Below are positions 25,659-33,004 of a stretch of 33,004 nucleotides of DNA, piece after piece. The notes beneath the pieces are model-generated. The model worked only from the letters and a program-made list of their open reading frames with translations, had not been told where the DNA came from and made no database searches. A program made the position numbers and the translations under genes. Source of the DNA: Gammaproteobacteria bacterium (lineage in GTDB: Bacteria > Pseudomonadota > Gammaproteobacteria > Steroidobacterales > Steroidobacteraceae); contig DAHXNE010000116.1 of assembly GCA_027366635.1 (NCBI GenBank), positions 1-33,004 of the forward strand, written 5' to 3'. How positions within the stretch are numbered: position 1 is the first letter of the stretch; the number at the start of each line of letters is the position of its first letter.

Positions 25659-26803
25659 TGCCCATCGCTCTCATAAACGGACGGGTGCTGCGCGGCACGT
25701 CACTCGTTTCGGGACAGTGTGTGCTCATCGGCGAGGGTCGCATCCAGGACATCCTGCCGGCCGAGGATGCCCGCTGCCGCGGGCTCGAGCAGGTCGATCT
25801 TGGCGGCGCGCTGCTGCTGCCTGGGTTCATCGACGTCCAGGTCAACGGCGGCGGGGGCGTGCTCTTCAATGACTCACCGTCGGTGCAGGCCATTCGCCAG
25901 ATTGGGAAAGCGCACCGGCGCTTCGGCACCACGGGATTCCTGCCGACCCTGATCAGTACCGACCTGGAAATCGTGTCCCAAGCCATCGAGGCGGCCCGCG
26001 CCGCCATGACCGCCGGGGTGCCCGGAGTGCTGGGAATCCACATCGAAGGCCCGTTCCTCAGCATGGAGCGCAAAGGGGTTCACGACCCGGCCAAACTGCG
26101 TGAACTCGACGACAGCGCGCTCGGACTGCTCACCTCGTTGGGCGCCGGACGCACCGTGGTGACGCTGGCCCCGGAAATGACGACCCCGCAGATCATCAGA
26201 CGCCTCACCGATTCGGGCATAATCGTCTCCGCCGGCCACACCAACGCCACATACGCCGAAGTCAGCGCAGCGCTGCGCAACGGGCTGCGCGGCTTCACGC
26301 ACTTGTTCAACGCCATGTCGCAGCTCACCAGCCGCGAACCGGGCGTGGTCGGGGCAGCGCTCGAGGATCGATCCAGCTGGTGCGGGATCATCGTCGACGG
26401 CGAGCACATCGCACCACCTGTGCTGCGTTTGGCGCTGCGGTGCAAGCCGCACGAGCGCTTCATGCTGGTCACCGATGCGATGCCGCCGCTCGGGACCGAT
26501 ATTCGCTCGTTCCAGTTGCAGGGCAGGCGCATCACGGTCGATGGCTTGGTCTGTTACGACGAGGACGGTCGCCTCGCCGGATCGAATGCCGACCTCGCCA
26601 CATGCGTGCGCAACGTGATCGAGATGCTCGGCCTGCCGCTGCACGAGGCAGTGCACATGGCGAGCCTGTATCCGGCGGAGTTCCTGGGCCTCGCTCATGA
26701 GCTGGGCCGTATCGAGCCCGGCTACCGTGCCAATCTTGTGCTCGCCGATGAGCGGATCAACGTCCTGAAAACCTGGATCGACGGTCTGCCGTCCGATCCT
26801 TAA
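25658..26803 (+). CDS. nagA: N-acetylglucosamine-6-phosphate deacetylase
   Basis: 381 residues, the usual length for NagA. Family motifs are in order: LPGFIDVQVNGGGGVLFND, the metal-ligand region LGIHIEGPFLS, SAGHTNATYAEV, FTHLFNAMSQLTSREPG, IIVDGEHIAPPVL and the catalytic Asp segment MLVTDAMPPLG. It removes acetate from GlcNAc-6-P made by the NagE/NagF transport system, giving GlcN-6-P for the deaminase encoded directly upstream. The three plus-strand genes overlap end to start and form one transcript. Confidence 0.95.
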   Translation: MPIALINGRVLRGTSLVSGQCVLIGEGRIQDILPAEDARCRGLEQVDLGGALLLPGFIDVQVNGGGGVLFNDSPSVQAIRQIGKAHRRFGTTGFLPTLISTDLEIVSQAIEAARAAMTAGVPGVLGIHIEGPFLSMERKGVHDPAKLRELDDSALGLLTSLGAGRTVVTLAPEMTTPQIIRRLTDSGIIVSAGHTNATYAEVSAALRNGLRGFTHLFNAMSQLTSREPGVVGAALEDRSSWCGIIVDGEHIAPPVLRLALRCKPHERFMLVTDAMPPLGTDIRSFQLQGRRITVDGLVCYDEDGRLAGSNADLATCVRNVIEMLGLPLHEAVHMASLYPAEFLGLAHELGRIEPGYRANLVLADERINVLKTWIDGLPSDP

Positions 26804-26923
26804 GTCGGGGCAATGGACGCCGGCAGGGGCAATCCGCCGGGCGATTCGCTATCCTAGGGCCGGCGCACCGAATGCGCGCGCTGCGGGCAATCCGCTCTGG
26901 CTTCTTAAAAAGGGTACGTATCC

Positions 26924-28261
26924 ATGTCCAAGGCACGGTGCGGCGCGGTCCTGGCCGTGCTGCTGTCCCTGGCTCTGGCCGGTTGTGGCACGAGCGAGGA
27001 TGCCAGCATCCGGTTGCTCAACGCGAGCGCCGGCTATCCCGCACTCGATATGTACTTCGAGTTGGGCGGCACGTTCGGCAAACCGCAGATCAGCGATGTC
27101 ACCTCCGGTACCGTCAGCAGCTACGCGCACATTGCCCCGAAGTCCTATACCGTCTACTTCACGAGTCACGGCGTGGCGCCGGCGAATGCGCTCTCAAGCA
27201 CGAGCCAAGCATTTTCCACCAACCAGACGACGACTTACGTCGCGTACGGTGACAGCGGCGAGTTCGCCGACCTGGCCATCCGCGAGGACCAACCCGCCCC
27301 GAGCGGCGGCTACACCAACGTAGAGGTGCTCAACGCCGACCCGGACGCCGGCAGCCTCGATGTGTACCTGACCAGCCCTGGGTTGTCTTTGAACGACGCC
27401 TCGCCGAACTTCAGCGCCGTCAAAGGCGGCGACTCCACCGGTTTCACCGAGATCAAGTCCGGGACCTACGAGCTGCGCATCACCGGGGCAGGCGAGAAAT
27501 CGGACCTGCGCTTCGAGCTCCCGAGCATCACGCTCGGCAACTTGAAGACGCTCTCGCTGATCATCACCGAGACCCCCGGCGGCTACCTGGTCAACGTCAT
27601 GGCCTTGCCCCAAAAGGGCTCGCTCACCACTTACCCCAATCCCGACGCGCGCGTGCGGGCAGTGATCGGCTTGAACGGCAGTGTGTCGGTGTCGGTGGGC
27701 TCCACCCCACTGGTAAGCACCGCGCCGCAAGGCGTGATCGGCCCCTATGAACTCGTGCCCGCCGGCAGCGATCCGGTGACGCTGACGGTGAATGGCGCTT
27801 CGGTCTCCGTACCCAGCCAGACGTTGAGCCCCGGCCAGGATTACACCTTCCTCGTCTATGGCACTCCTGGAGCGGTGCAGGAAAGTCTACTCGCCGACAG
27901 CAACGTCCCGCCGCTCAGCGGCTACTCCAGCGTTCGGCTGGTCAACGCCATGTCCGGGTCCACCGATCCGATCTCCCTGTCCATCGACTTCCTGCCGATC
28001 GCGACCGACATTCCACTGGGAAGCGACCTGCCGAGCGGCAGCGCCAGCGGCACCTCACCCTACGACACCCAGGTGACGGCCACATCGACCGGAACCGTGA
28101 TCGTGACCGATGACATCACCGGGCAGACGCTTTACTCGGAACCCACTGCCGCCGACACGAACTACGCGACGCTCGCTTCGGGTGACGTATACACCATGTT
28201 CATGTTCGGCAGCACCTCCGCGCCCAGCGGAGAGCTGTTCCAGGATGACCCGGTGCCATGA
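26924..28261 (+). CDS. DUF4397-like lipoprotein
   Basis: 445 residues with a lipoprotein signal (VLLSLALAGC, lipidated Cys21). The rest is Ser/Thr/Gly-rich beta-sheet sequence containing repeated Ig-like units that begin with a similar phrase: ASIRLLNASAGYPALDMYF at about 26, YTNVEVLNADPDAGSLDVYL at about 130 and YSSVRLVNAMSGSTDPISL at about 330. This is the pattern of DUF4397 proteins, whose function is unknown. It is exported and probably anchored to the outer membrane. A second lipoprotein follows 208 bp downstream in the same direction. An AAGGG ribosome site precedes the ATG. The role is unknown; surface display or adhesion is possible. Confidence 0.82.
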   Translation: MSKARCGAVLAVLLSLALAGCGTSEDASIRLLNASAGYPALDMYFELGGTFGKPQISDVTSGTVSSYAHIAPKSYTVYFTSHGVAPANALSSTSQAFSTNQTTTYVAYGDSGEFADLAIREDQPAPSGGYTNVEVLNADPDAGSLDVYLTSPGLSLNDASPNFSAVKGGDSTGFTEIKSGTYELRITGAGEKSDLRFELPSITLGNLKTLSLIITETPGGYLVNVMALPQKGSLTTYPNPDARVRAVIGLNGSVSVSVGSTPLVSTAPQGVIGPYELVPAGSDPVTLTVNGASVSVPSQTLSPGQDYTFLVYGTPGAVQESLLADSNVPPLSGYSSVRLVNAMSGSTDPISLSIDFLPIATDIPLGSDLPSGSASGTSPYDTQVTATSTGTVIVTDDITGQTLYSEPTAADTNYATLASGDVYTMFMFGSTSAPSGELFQDDPVP

Positions 28262-28469
28262 CGGGTCCGGCGGCGCCACCGCACGCGGGGGTACACCGCA
28301 CGAGCGGCCCCGACCAGCCCAGGGCAGCGCATGCCTGTGGTGGCCCACGAGCCGGAATCCGGAACCCTGGCGACGCGGCGCGCTCAAAACGATACACTGG
28401 CAGCTCGCTGGTCGCTTACCCTGAGCCGCCCGCCAATTTCCAAGCCATTCCGAGTGAAGGGGTATATTG

Positions 28470-30347
28470 ATGAGATTCGATTGCGCTCGCGCAAAACCGG
28501 GCGCTTTGGCCACTGTGCGCATCGCACTATTCGTACTGGCCGGAGCACTCGCGATCGGGCTGGCCGGCTGCAGCGCCAGCACGCGCGTCTACAACGGCAC
28601 CCCGGCACTCACCTTGACGGCCGACGCGGCCGGGGCCTTCAGCACCTATATCGTCGGCATCGACACTATCGAGCTGACCCAGAAGAACGGCTATGTCTAT
28701 CCCGCGCAGTCGAACGACGAGCAGGTCAATCTGACGCGCCGCGTCAATCTCACCGAGCTGTTCGGTGCCCCGGGTATTCCGACCGGCACGTATACCAGCA
28801 TGACGATCTACTTCGACTACTCGAACCCGGCGATCTATCTGCAGGGTGCGGCGAAGGCGGCGACCGTCAAGACCGCTTCCGGATCAACGCTCATCCCGGT
28901 GAAGGTGACGTTCGCGCCGAATCATCCGCTGGTCATCGGCCTGAACACATCGACGCCCTTCGCCATCGACATCGACCTGGCGGCCTCGAACGCGATCGAC
29001 GCCGCAACCAATACCGTCACGGTCAGTCCGTATGTCGTAGCGACCGTCGAGCCGGTCGACACGAGCCCATTGCGGGCCCGCGGCCAGCTGGTCCTGTCGC
29101 AACCCGGCAAGAGCGACGTGGTGGAGAACATCCGTCCGTTCGATGACACCTACTACGGCGACCCCGGCGTGGGCGCCCTGACCGTCAACACCAGCTCCAG
29201 CACGTATTTCGATGTCAACGGACAGGTTTACATGGGTTCGGCGGGCCTCAAGGCGCTCGCCGCTGCCCAAAACGGCACGGTGATGACGGCGTACGGCACT
29301 CTGGGCAGCCTCGCGACGATTACCCCGCAATTCAACGCAACGCAGGTATATGCCGGAACCAGCGTAAGTACCCAGGGCACCGCGGTGATTCGCGGCACGG
29401 TCTCGGCACGCAGTGGCGACACGCTCACATTGGAGCAGGCGCAGTCCGTCTGCCCGGAGAACTACTGCACGGCCAACGCCACCATCACCTACTACCCGAC
29501 GGCCACCGTCACGGTCGGCCCCTCGACAATCGTCACCGAAGACGGCACAGCGGCCAGTGGGCTTGGCGTTCAATCCATATCGGTCGGCCAGCGGATCAGC
29601 GCCTCGGGGACGGGAGCGAGCGGCAGCAGTCTCATGCCGGGCACACTGAATGCGACCAGCGGCCAGGTTCGAATGCAGCCCACGACGATTTGGGGCACCC
29701 TGGTATCCGGCGCCAGCGGCAGCGCCACGCTCGATCTGCAGCAAATCGACCTCGCTGCGCCCAGCACGTTTGACTTCACGGGCACCGGCGTGACCGGCAG
29801 CGAGGACGCCAATCCGGCCAGCTATGCGGTCGATACCGGCTCGGTGGACGAGAGCGGCACCACCGCGGGGACGGTGCTTTCGGCCACGGGCTTCGTCACG
29901 CCCTTCGGCTCGGCGCCGCCGGATTTCTCAGCTTCGAGCGTAACGCCGGCCAGTGCGGGACCGACCGACCTGATCGTACAGTGGAATGGCGGCACGACCG
30001 CGCCGTTCACGTCCTCGGGCAGCTCCGGTCTGGTCGTTAACCTCGGCAACTCGAGCATCGAGGCCGCCGACATGCAGACCGGACCGCAGACCGTGCAGCT
30101 TTCCAGCCTCTCCGCCAGTCCGACCATCGCGTTCGGATGCGCCAGCGGCACCTGCGGCAACGCGGAATTCGGCATCGGAAACGGCTCGGCGGGCATTTCG
30201 GTGTTCGATTCGGTTTCCAGCTTCCTCTCGAGCCTCACGAGCACGCTGGATGGCTCGACCGGGATCAGCGAACTCGTAGCGATCGGAACGTACGACTCGG
30301 CGAGCAACACGTTCTACACGCAGCGTATCGACGTAGTCACGAACTGA
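28470..30347 (+). CDS. DUF4382-like lipoprotein
   Basis: 625 residues from ATG 28470 (AAGGGG eight bases upstream; a TTG one codon earlier is less likely). The lipobox LAIGLAGC gives lipidated Cys34. The N-terminal domain (about 45-195: TLTADAAGAFSTYIVGIDTIELTQKNGYVYP, LFGAPGIPTGTYTSMTIYFDY, VTVSPYVVATVEPVD) fits the DUF4382 pattern. The C-terminal 400 residues are Ser/Thr/Gly-rich beta-repeats (for example GTVSARSGDTLTLEQAQ), partly like DUF5666 units. A C-x5-C pair (CPENYC) and another (CASGTC) may form disulfides. Function unknown; likely a cell-surface protein paired with the preceding lipoprotein. A hairpin follows immediately. Confidence 0.78.
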   Translation: MRFDCARAKPGALATVRIALFVLAGALAIGLAGCSASTRVYNGTPALTLTADAAGAFSTYIVGIDTIELTQKNGYVYPAQSNDEQVNLTRRVNLTELFGAPGIPTGTYTSMTIYFDYSNPAIYLQGAAKAATVKTASGSTLIPVKVTFAPNHPLVIGLNTSTPFAIDIDLAASNAIDAATNTVTVSPYVVATVEPVDTSPLRARGQLVLSQPGKSDVVENIRPFDDTYYGDPGVGALTVNTSSSTYFDVNGQVYMGSAGLKALAAAQNGTVMTAYGTLGSLATITPQFNATQVYAGTSVSTQGTAVIRGTVSARSGDTLTLEQAQSVCPENYCTANATITYYPTATVTVGPSTIVTEDGTAASGLGVQSISVGQRISASGTGASGSSLMPGTLNATSGQVRMQPTTIWGTLVSGASGSATLDLQQIDLAAPSTFDFTGTGVTGSEDANPASYAVDTGSVDESGTTAGTVLSATGFVTPFGSAPPDFSASSVTPASAGPTDLIVQWNGGTTAPFTSSGSSGLVVNLGNSSIEAADMQTGPQTVQLSSLSASPTIAFGCASGTCGNAEFGIGNGSAGISVFDSVSSFLSSLTSTLDGSTGISELVAIGTYDSASNTFYTQRIDVVTN

Positions 30348-30354
30348 GCCAGGC

Positions 30355-30384
30355 GTACCCTCCGGTATTCTCGCCGGAGGGTAC
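30355..30384 (+). terminator. Perfect 11-bp hairpin after the lipoprotein gene
   Basis: GTACCCTCCGG (30355-30365) pairs fully with CCGGAGGGTAC (30374-30384) around an 8-nt loop, eight bases after the stop codon. There is no T run after it. The position suggests a terminator or mRNA 3'-end stabiliser. Confidence 0.6.
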
Positions 30385-30495
30385 CGCTCTCGCCTGACCC
30401 ACGCGAGGGCACGCGGTGACGCCGTTCATCCCGTCGGGTTCTCTCCTGGCCGCGCTCGAGCGAGAATTGGAGCAGTCCACCTCTGGAGAGCCCCT

Positions 30496-30912
30496 ATGTC
30501 GGAAACGGTCTTCAGCAAGATCATCCGCGGCGAGATTCCGTGTCACAAGGTATACGAGGACGAACGCGTTCTGGCCTTCCTCGACGTCAACCCGCTCAGC
30601 GCTGGACACACGCTGGTGGTCCCCAAGGAGGCCGCCCGCACCCTGGATGCGCTTTCGGACGAGTCCGCGGCGGCGATCGGGCGCGCCCTGCCGCGCCTGT
30701 GCCGCGCAGTAATCCACGCAACCGGGGTTACGGAATACAACGTCCTGGAAAACAATGGCGGCGGTGCGCACCAAGCAATCGAGCACGTGCACTTCCACAT
30801 CATTCCCAAGCCCAATCACACCGAGGGGCTCGGAATCGGCTGGCCAATGCGTCCTCTTGATCCAGCCGATGGCGCACGCGTGGCAGAGCAGATACGGGCC
30901 GCCATCAAATGA
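30496..30912 (+). CDS. HIT-family nucleotide-binding protein (HinT-like)
   Basis: 138 residues, a complete single HIT domain. It opens with ETVFSKIIRGEIPCHKVYEDERVLAFLDVNPLSAGHTLVVPK, and the active-site motif is HVHFHIIPK at about 97-105 (His-x-His-x-His). HIT proteins of this type hydrolyse purine phosphoramidates or acyl-adenylates such as AMP-lysine in the cytosol. A GGAGAG ribosome site lies before the ATG. It stands alone between the lipoprotein hairpin and the tRNA promoter, so context adds little. Confidence 0.93.
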   Translation: MSETVFSKIIRGEIPCHKVYEDERVLAFLDVNPLSAGHTLVVPKEAARTLDALSDESAAAIGRALPRLCRAVIHATGVTEYNVLENNGGGAHQAIEHVHFHIIPKPNHTEGLGIGWPMRPLDPADGARVAEQIRAAIK

Positions 30913-30991
30913 CATTCTCCGCGACCAGATCGGAGCATATTCACGGTAGATCGGCGCATATACCAGGCGAAATTACGCGCTCTCAAATCAC

Positions 30992-31020
30992 TTGCTGGAA
31001 TGGCATTCGCTCCGTACAAT
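30992..31020 (+). promoter_or_regulatory. Promoter of the initiator tRNA gene
   Basis: TTGCTG (30992-30997), a 17-bp spacer and TACAAT (31015-31020), then a GC-only discriminator (GCGCCCCC) typical of stringently controlled stable-RNA promoters. Initiation is expected near 31027, eight bases before the tRNA. Confidence 0.7.
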
Positions 31021-31034
31021 GCGCCCCCTCCTGG

Positions 31035-31111
31035 TGCGGGGTGGAGCAGTCTGGCAGCTCGTCGGGCTCATAACCCGAAGGTCGCAGGTTCAAATCCTGC
31101 CCCCGCTACCA
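31035..31111 (+). tRNA. Initiator tRNA-fMet (CAT)
   Basis: 77 nt including an encoded CCA. The anticodon loop is CTCATAA. Initiator hallmarks are present: three G-C pairs in the anticodon stem (TCGGG/CCCGA) and no pairing at position 1-72 (T opposite T), while GCGGGG/CCCCGC form the rest of the acceptor stem. The T arm reads GCAGGTTCAAATCCTGC. Its 3' end is overlapped by the serine recombinase gene on the other strand. Confidence 0.97.
31081..31111. other. Probable attachment site of an integrated element (tRNA 3' end)
   Basis: The T arm and acceptor 3' side of the tRNA are immediately followed by the integrase gene. The last seven codons of the integrase, including its stop, lie within the tRNA (31090-31110). 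This placement is typical of an att site left after integration that keeps the tRNA intact. The opposite att copy is outside the window, so the core sequence cannot be fixed. Confidence 0.55.
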
Positions 31112-32642
31112 CTTGACCCTAGGCCCTTGCAGAGCGCGCCAACGTTCTGATCCCAATGGGCCATGAGCCCGCCGTCCGGCAGCGGCTCCAGGCGAATCTT
31201 CCCGCCGAACCACTCTCGCAAGAACAGGCGCGCCTTCAGGATCGCGTCCGGGTGGCCGTCGAGGCCGAGTGCCACCTGGCGGCGGTAGAGTTCTGCGGCG
31301 CGAGGCAGAATCGCAAGCGCCTTGGCCGGCAAGCCGGCGCTGTCCTCTAGCCCTTGAAGCTCGCGGCGCTTTTCCTCCGCCCTATCGATGGCGGCCTGGA
31401 GTTCGTCGGGCGTCATGTCCGGATCGCCGTGCTGCAAGCGCTCCCGCAGCCGTTCGATGCGCACCGCGAGTTCTTGCAGCTCTCGCGGCGCTGCTACCGC
31501 TCGCTCCTGCGTGGCCCGCACGCGGTCTACGTAATGGTCCCGCATTTCCTTGACCATCCGCGCGACCCGCTCGGGCGCGAACAAATCGTCACGGATCGGA
31601 CCGAGCAGGATGTGCTCGACACGATCGCGCCTCACTCGAATCGAGTTCGAGCAGGCGTGTCCATCGTGATAGCTCGAACATCCATAGCTGACCGCGTCCG
31701 TGATCGTGTAATGCGCATCACACACGTCGCACCGAAGCAGGCCGGAAAGTAGGTACTTCGGCTTGCCGCCTGTGCGCAGACGCGCCTCGTCCTTCGCAGG
31801 CCGAGTCCGCCGTTGCGCCCGCTCCCACAGATCATCGGAAATGATTCGCAACGACTCATCGACGTAGCTGATCCATTCCGACCGCGGCCGCATGATGCGC
31901 CTGCGTTTGCCCGTGTCGGGGTCCTTGCGCCACTCGGAGGCGTTCCAGTGCACGGCCCCACGGTAGCGCTCGTTGCGCACGATCACGCGAATCCCTGAGC
32001 CCATCCAGCCGGCCGCTCGACGCTCCGTCCGATTCCACGTCGCACCCGGCGACGGAATACGCCGCGCGTTCAAGTCGGCGGCGATCGTCCGGCAACTCGC
32101 GCCGTCGGCGAAACGTCCGAATATCTCGCGGACAACGTATGCCTCGCCCTTGTCCACCTTGCCGTCGCGATATCCGTAGGCGCGGCCTCCGGTCGCCCTC
32201 TTCTCCCTCGCCCGCGATTCCAGCGCCGCGTACGTGCGATCCTTCACCATCTCGCGGAACGCCTCGCCGATGATTCCCGACAGGCCCGCTTGCAGCTTGT
32301 GACCACGCCGTGCGCTGTCGTAGCCGTCCTGACGCCGACTACGCGAACTCCCTTCGCGACCAGCCGGTCAATCATCTTCGAGAGGTCGCCCTGGGAGCGG
32401 GATAGGCGTGATAGATCGGTGACCAGAACGGCATCGACGCGGCGGGCGAATGCGGAGTCCTGAAGGCGCAGAACACCGGGCCGGTTTCCGAGCGCCGCTC
32501 CGCTGATCCCCTGGTCCTCGAAGTACTCAACGACGTGCCAGCCTTGGCGCGAAGCGTATTCGGCGCACACGCACACCTGGTCGGCGATCGAGGACTCGTT
32601 CTGCCGATCGGTGCTGAACCGGGAGTAGACGGCGGCCTTCAC
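31090..32642 (-). pseudogene. Large serine recombinase (integrase), interrupted by one frameshift
   Basis: The first frame (32642 down to about 32333, GTG start) encodes the resolvase-type catalytic domain: AVYSRFSTDRQNESS with the nucleophile Ser10 and Arg8, YFEDQGISGAALGNRPG, and VLVTDLSRLSRSQGDLSKM. Near 32331-32334 one base appears to be missing. The homologous sequence continues in the next frame (QDGYDSARRGHKLQAGLSGIIGEAFREM), with the recombinase domain, a zinc ribbon (LRCDVCDAHY ... YGCSSYHDGHACSNS), a coiled-coil stretch and the end inside the tRNA. Joined, the protein would be about 516 residues, a normal size. Everything except the single-base shift looks intact, so recent inactivation or a sequencing error is possible. 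Confidence 0.88.
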
Positions 32643-33004
32643 AGCTTCTTCGCGGAGGCTCCAGATACGATGGCCATTACCATGCGCTGAAGCCTCCAGA
32701 AACGCAACTGCGGGCTTTCGATGATCATGCGTTGCCCGCTATTTGGGCGCCTCGGGTTTGACCGGAGGCTCCGTGGACGAATCCTGCTCATTGCAGTTCG
32801 CGCCATTGCCCTCCGCGATGCCATCCTTGGTTCGAACCAGAAACTCCTCAACGGCGACACGCGCGTGGCCGGCGACAATTAGAACTTTCGGGTGCTAGCC
32901 TCCGACGGCTGTCGTAATTGACGTCGGGTAATTGACGTCGGCGGAGCCGGCTGCGGGGGCGGCGACAACTATATTTTTCGGGTCCGAGCCCCTCACGGCG
33001 GTCT
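32643..33004. other. Interior edge of the integrated element, repeats and no clear gene
   Basis: 362 bp upstream of the integrase. A 79-codon minus-strand frame (32639-32878) overlaps the integrase start by GTGA but has no recognisable domain and an arginine-rich, low-information composition, so I do not call it a gene. The distal part contains imperfect 90-nt-period repeats and a perfect 14-nt tandem duplication. The element continues past the window. Confidence 0.5.
32871..33004. repeat. Imperfect direct repeats, period 90 nt
   Basis: 32871-32914 and 32961-33004 share most positions: both begin GGCGACAA, then an AT-rich patch, TTTCGGGT, then AGCC and ACGGC. The second copy reaches the window end, so more copies may follow. 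Between them GTAATTGACGTCGG is duplicated exactly (32914-32927, 32928-32941). Confidence 0.65.

Noticed and set aside
32639-32878. 79-codon minus-strand frame overlapping the integrase start
   Set aside because: The GTGA overlap hints at coupling, but the protein is arginine-rich and unrecognisable; not enough to call a gene.

Overview
The window is GC-rich DNA that fits a Gammaproteobacterium of the Xanthomonadales/Nevskiales kind. This placement is inferred from the mix of TonB-dependent receptors, a NagE/NagF phosphotransferase route with NagB-II, and a FecI-like sigma factor; there is no rRNA to confirm it. It reads as six blocks.

(1) 1-6655, minus strand: a lasso-peptide-type cluster. 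In transcription order it has an ECF sigma factor, a short gap where the precursor should lie, a leader peptidase (B), an asparagine-synthetase-like cyclase (C), and a TonB-dependent receptor with an N-terminal STN domain. The B and C active sites are intact, but no convincing precursor, FecR or isopeptidase is visible. (2) 6656-7805: no credible protein gene. It holds a near-consensus sigma70 promoter followed by about 185 nt of densely paired sequence on the minus strand, which is either an omegaRNA/HEARO-like RNA or the structured leader of the lasso operon, and two palindromes.

(3) 7806-14098: a divergent LysR regulator and a tightly overlapping operon dabB-dabA-cysD-orf70 ending in a hairpin terminator. 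DabA/DabB form an energy-coupled inorganic-carbon uptake complex. The cysD has no cysN beside it. A frameshifted, truncated ISL3-family transposase follows (14134-14830).

(4) 14917-26803: a chitin/N-acetylglucosamine utilisation locus. The minus arm encodes a TonB receptor, a secreted GH18 chitinase, a IIA-HPr-EI fusion (NagF) and a IICB permease (NagE). The plus arm encodes a GntR regulator, NagB-II deaminase and NagA deacetylase. The arms share a 372-bp AT-rich control region with repeated TGGTAT/ATACCA half-sites. Together they would bring chitooligosaccharides across the outer membrane, cleave them, import and phosphorylate GlcNAc, and convert GlcNAc-6-P to fructose-6-P.

(5) 26924-30912: two surface-type lipoproteins (DUF4397-like and DUF4382-like), a hairpin, and a HIT-family protein. 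(6) 31035-33004: an initiator tRNA whose 3' end is overlapped by the C-terminal codons of a frameshifted large serine recombinase. This is the left edge of an integrated element that runs off the window and carries degenerate 90-nt repeats at its visible end.
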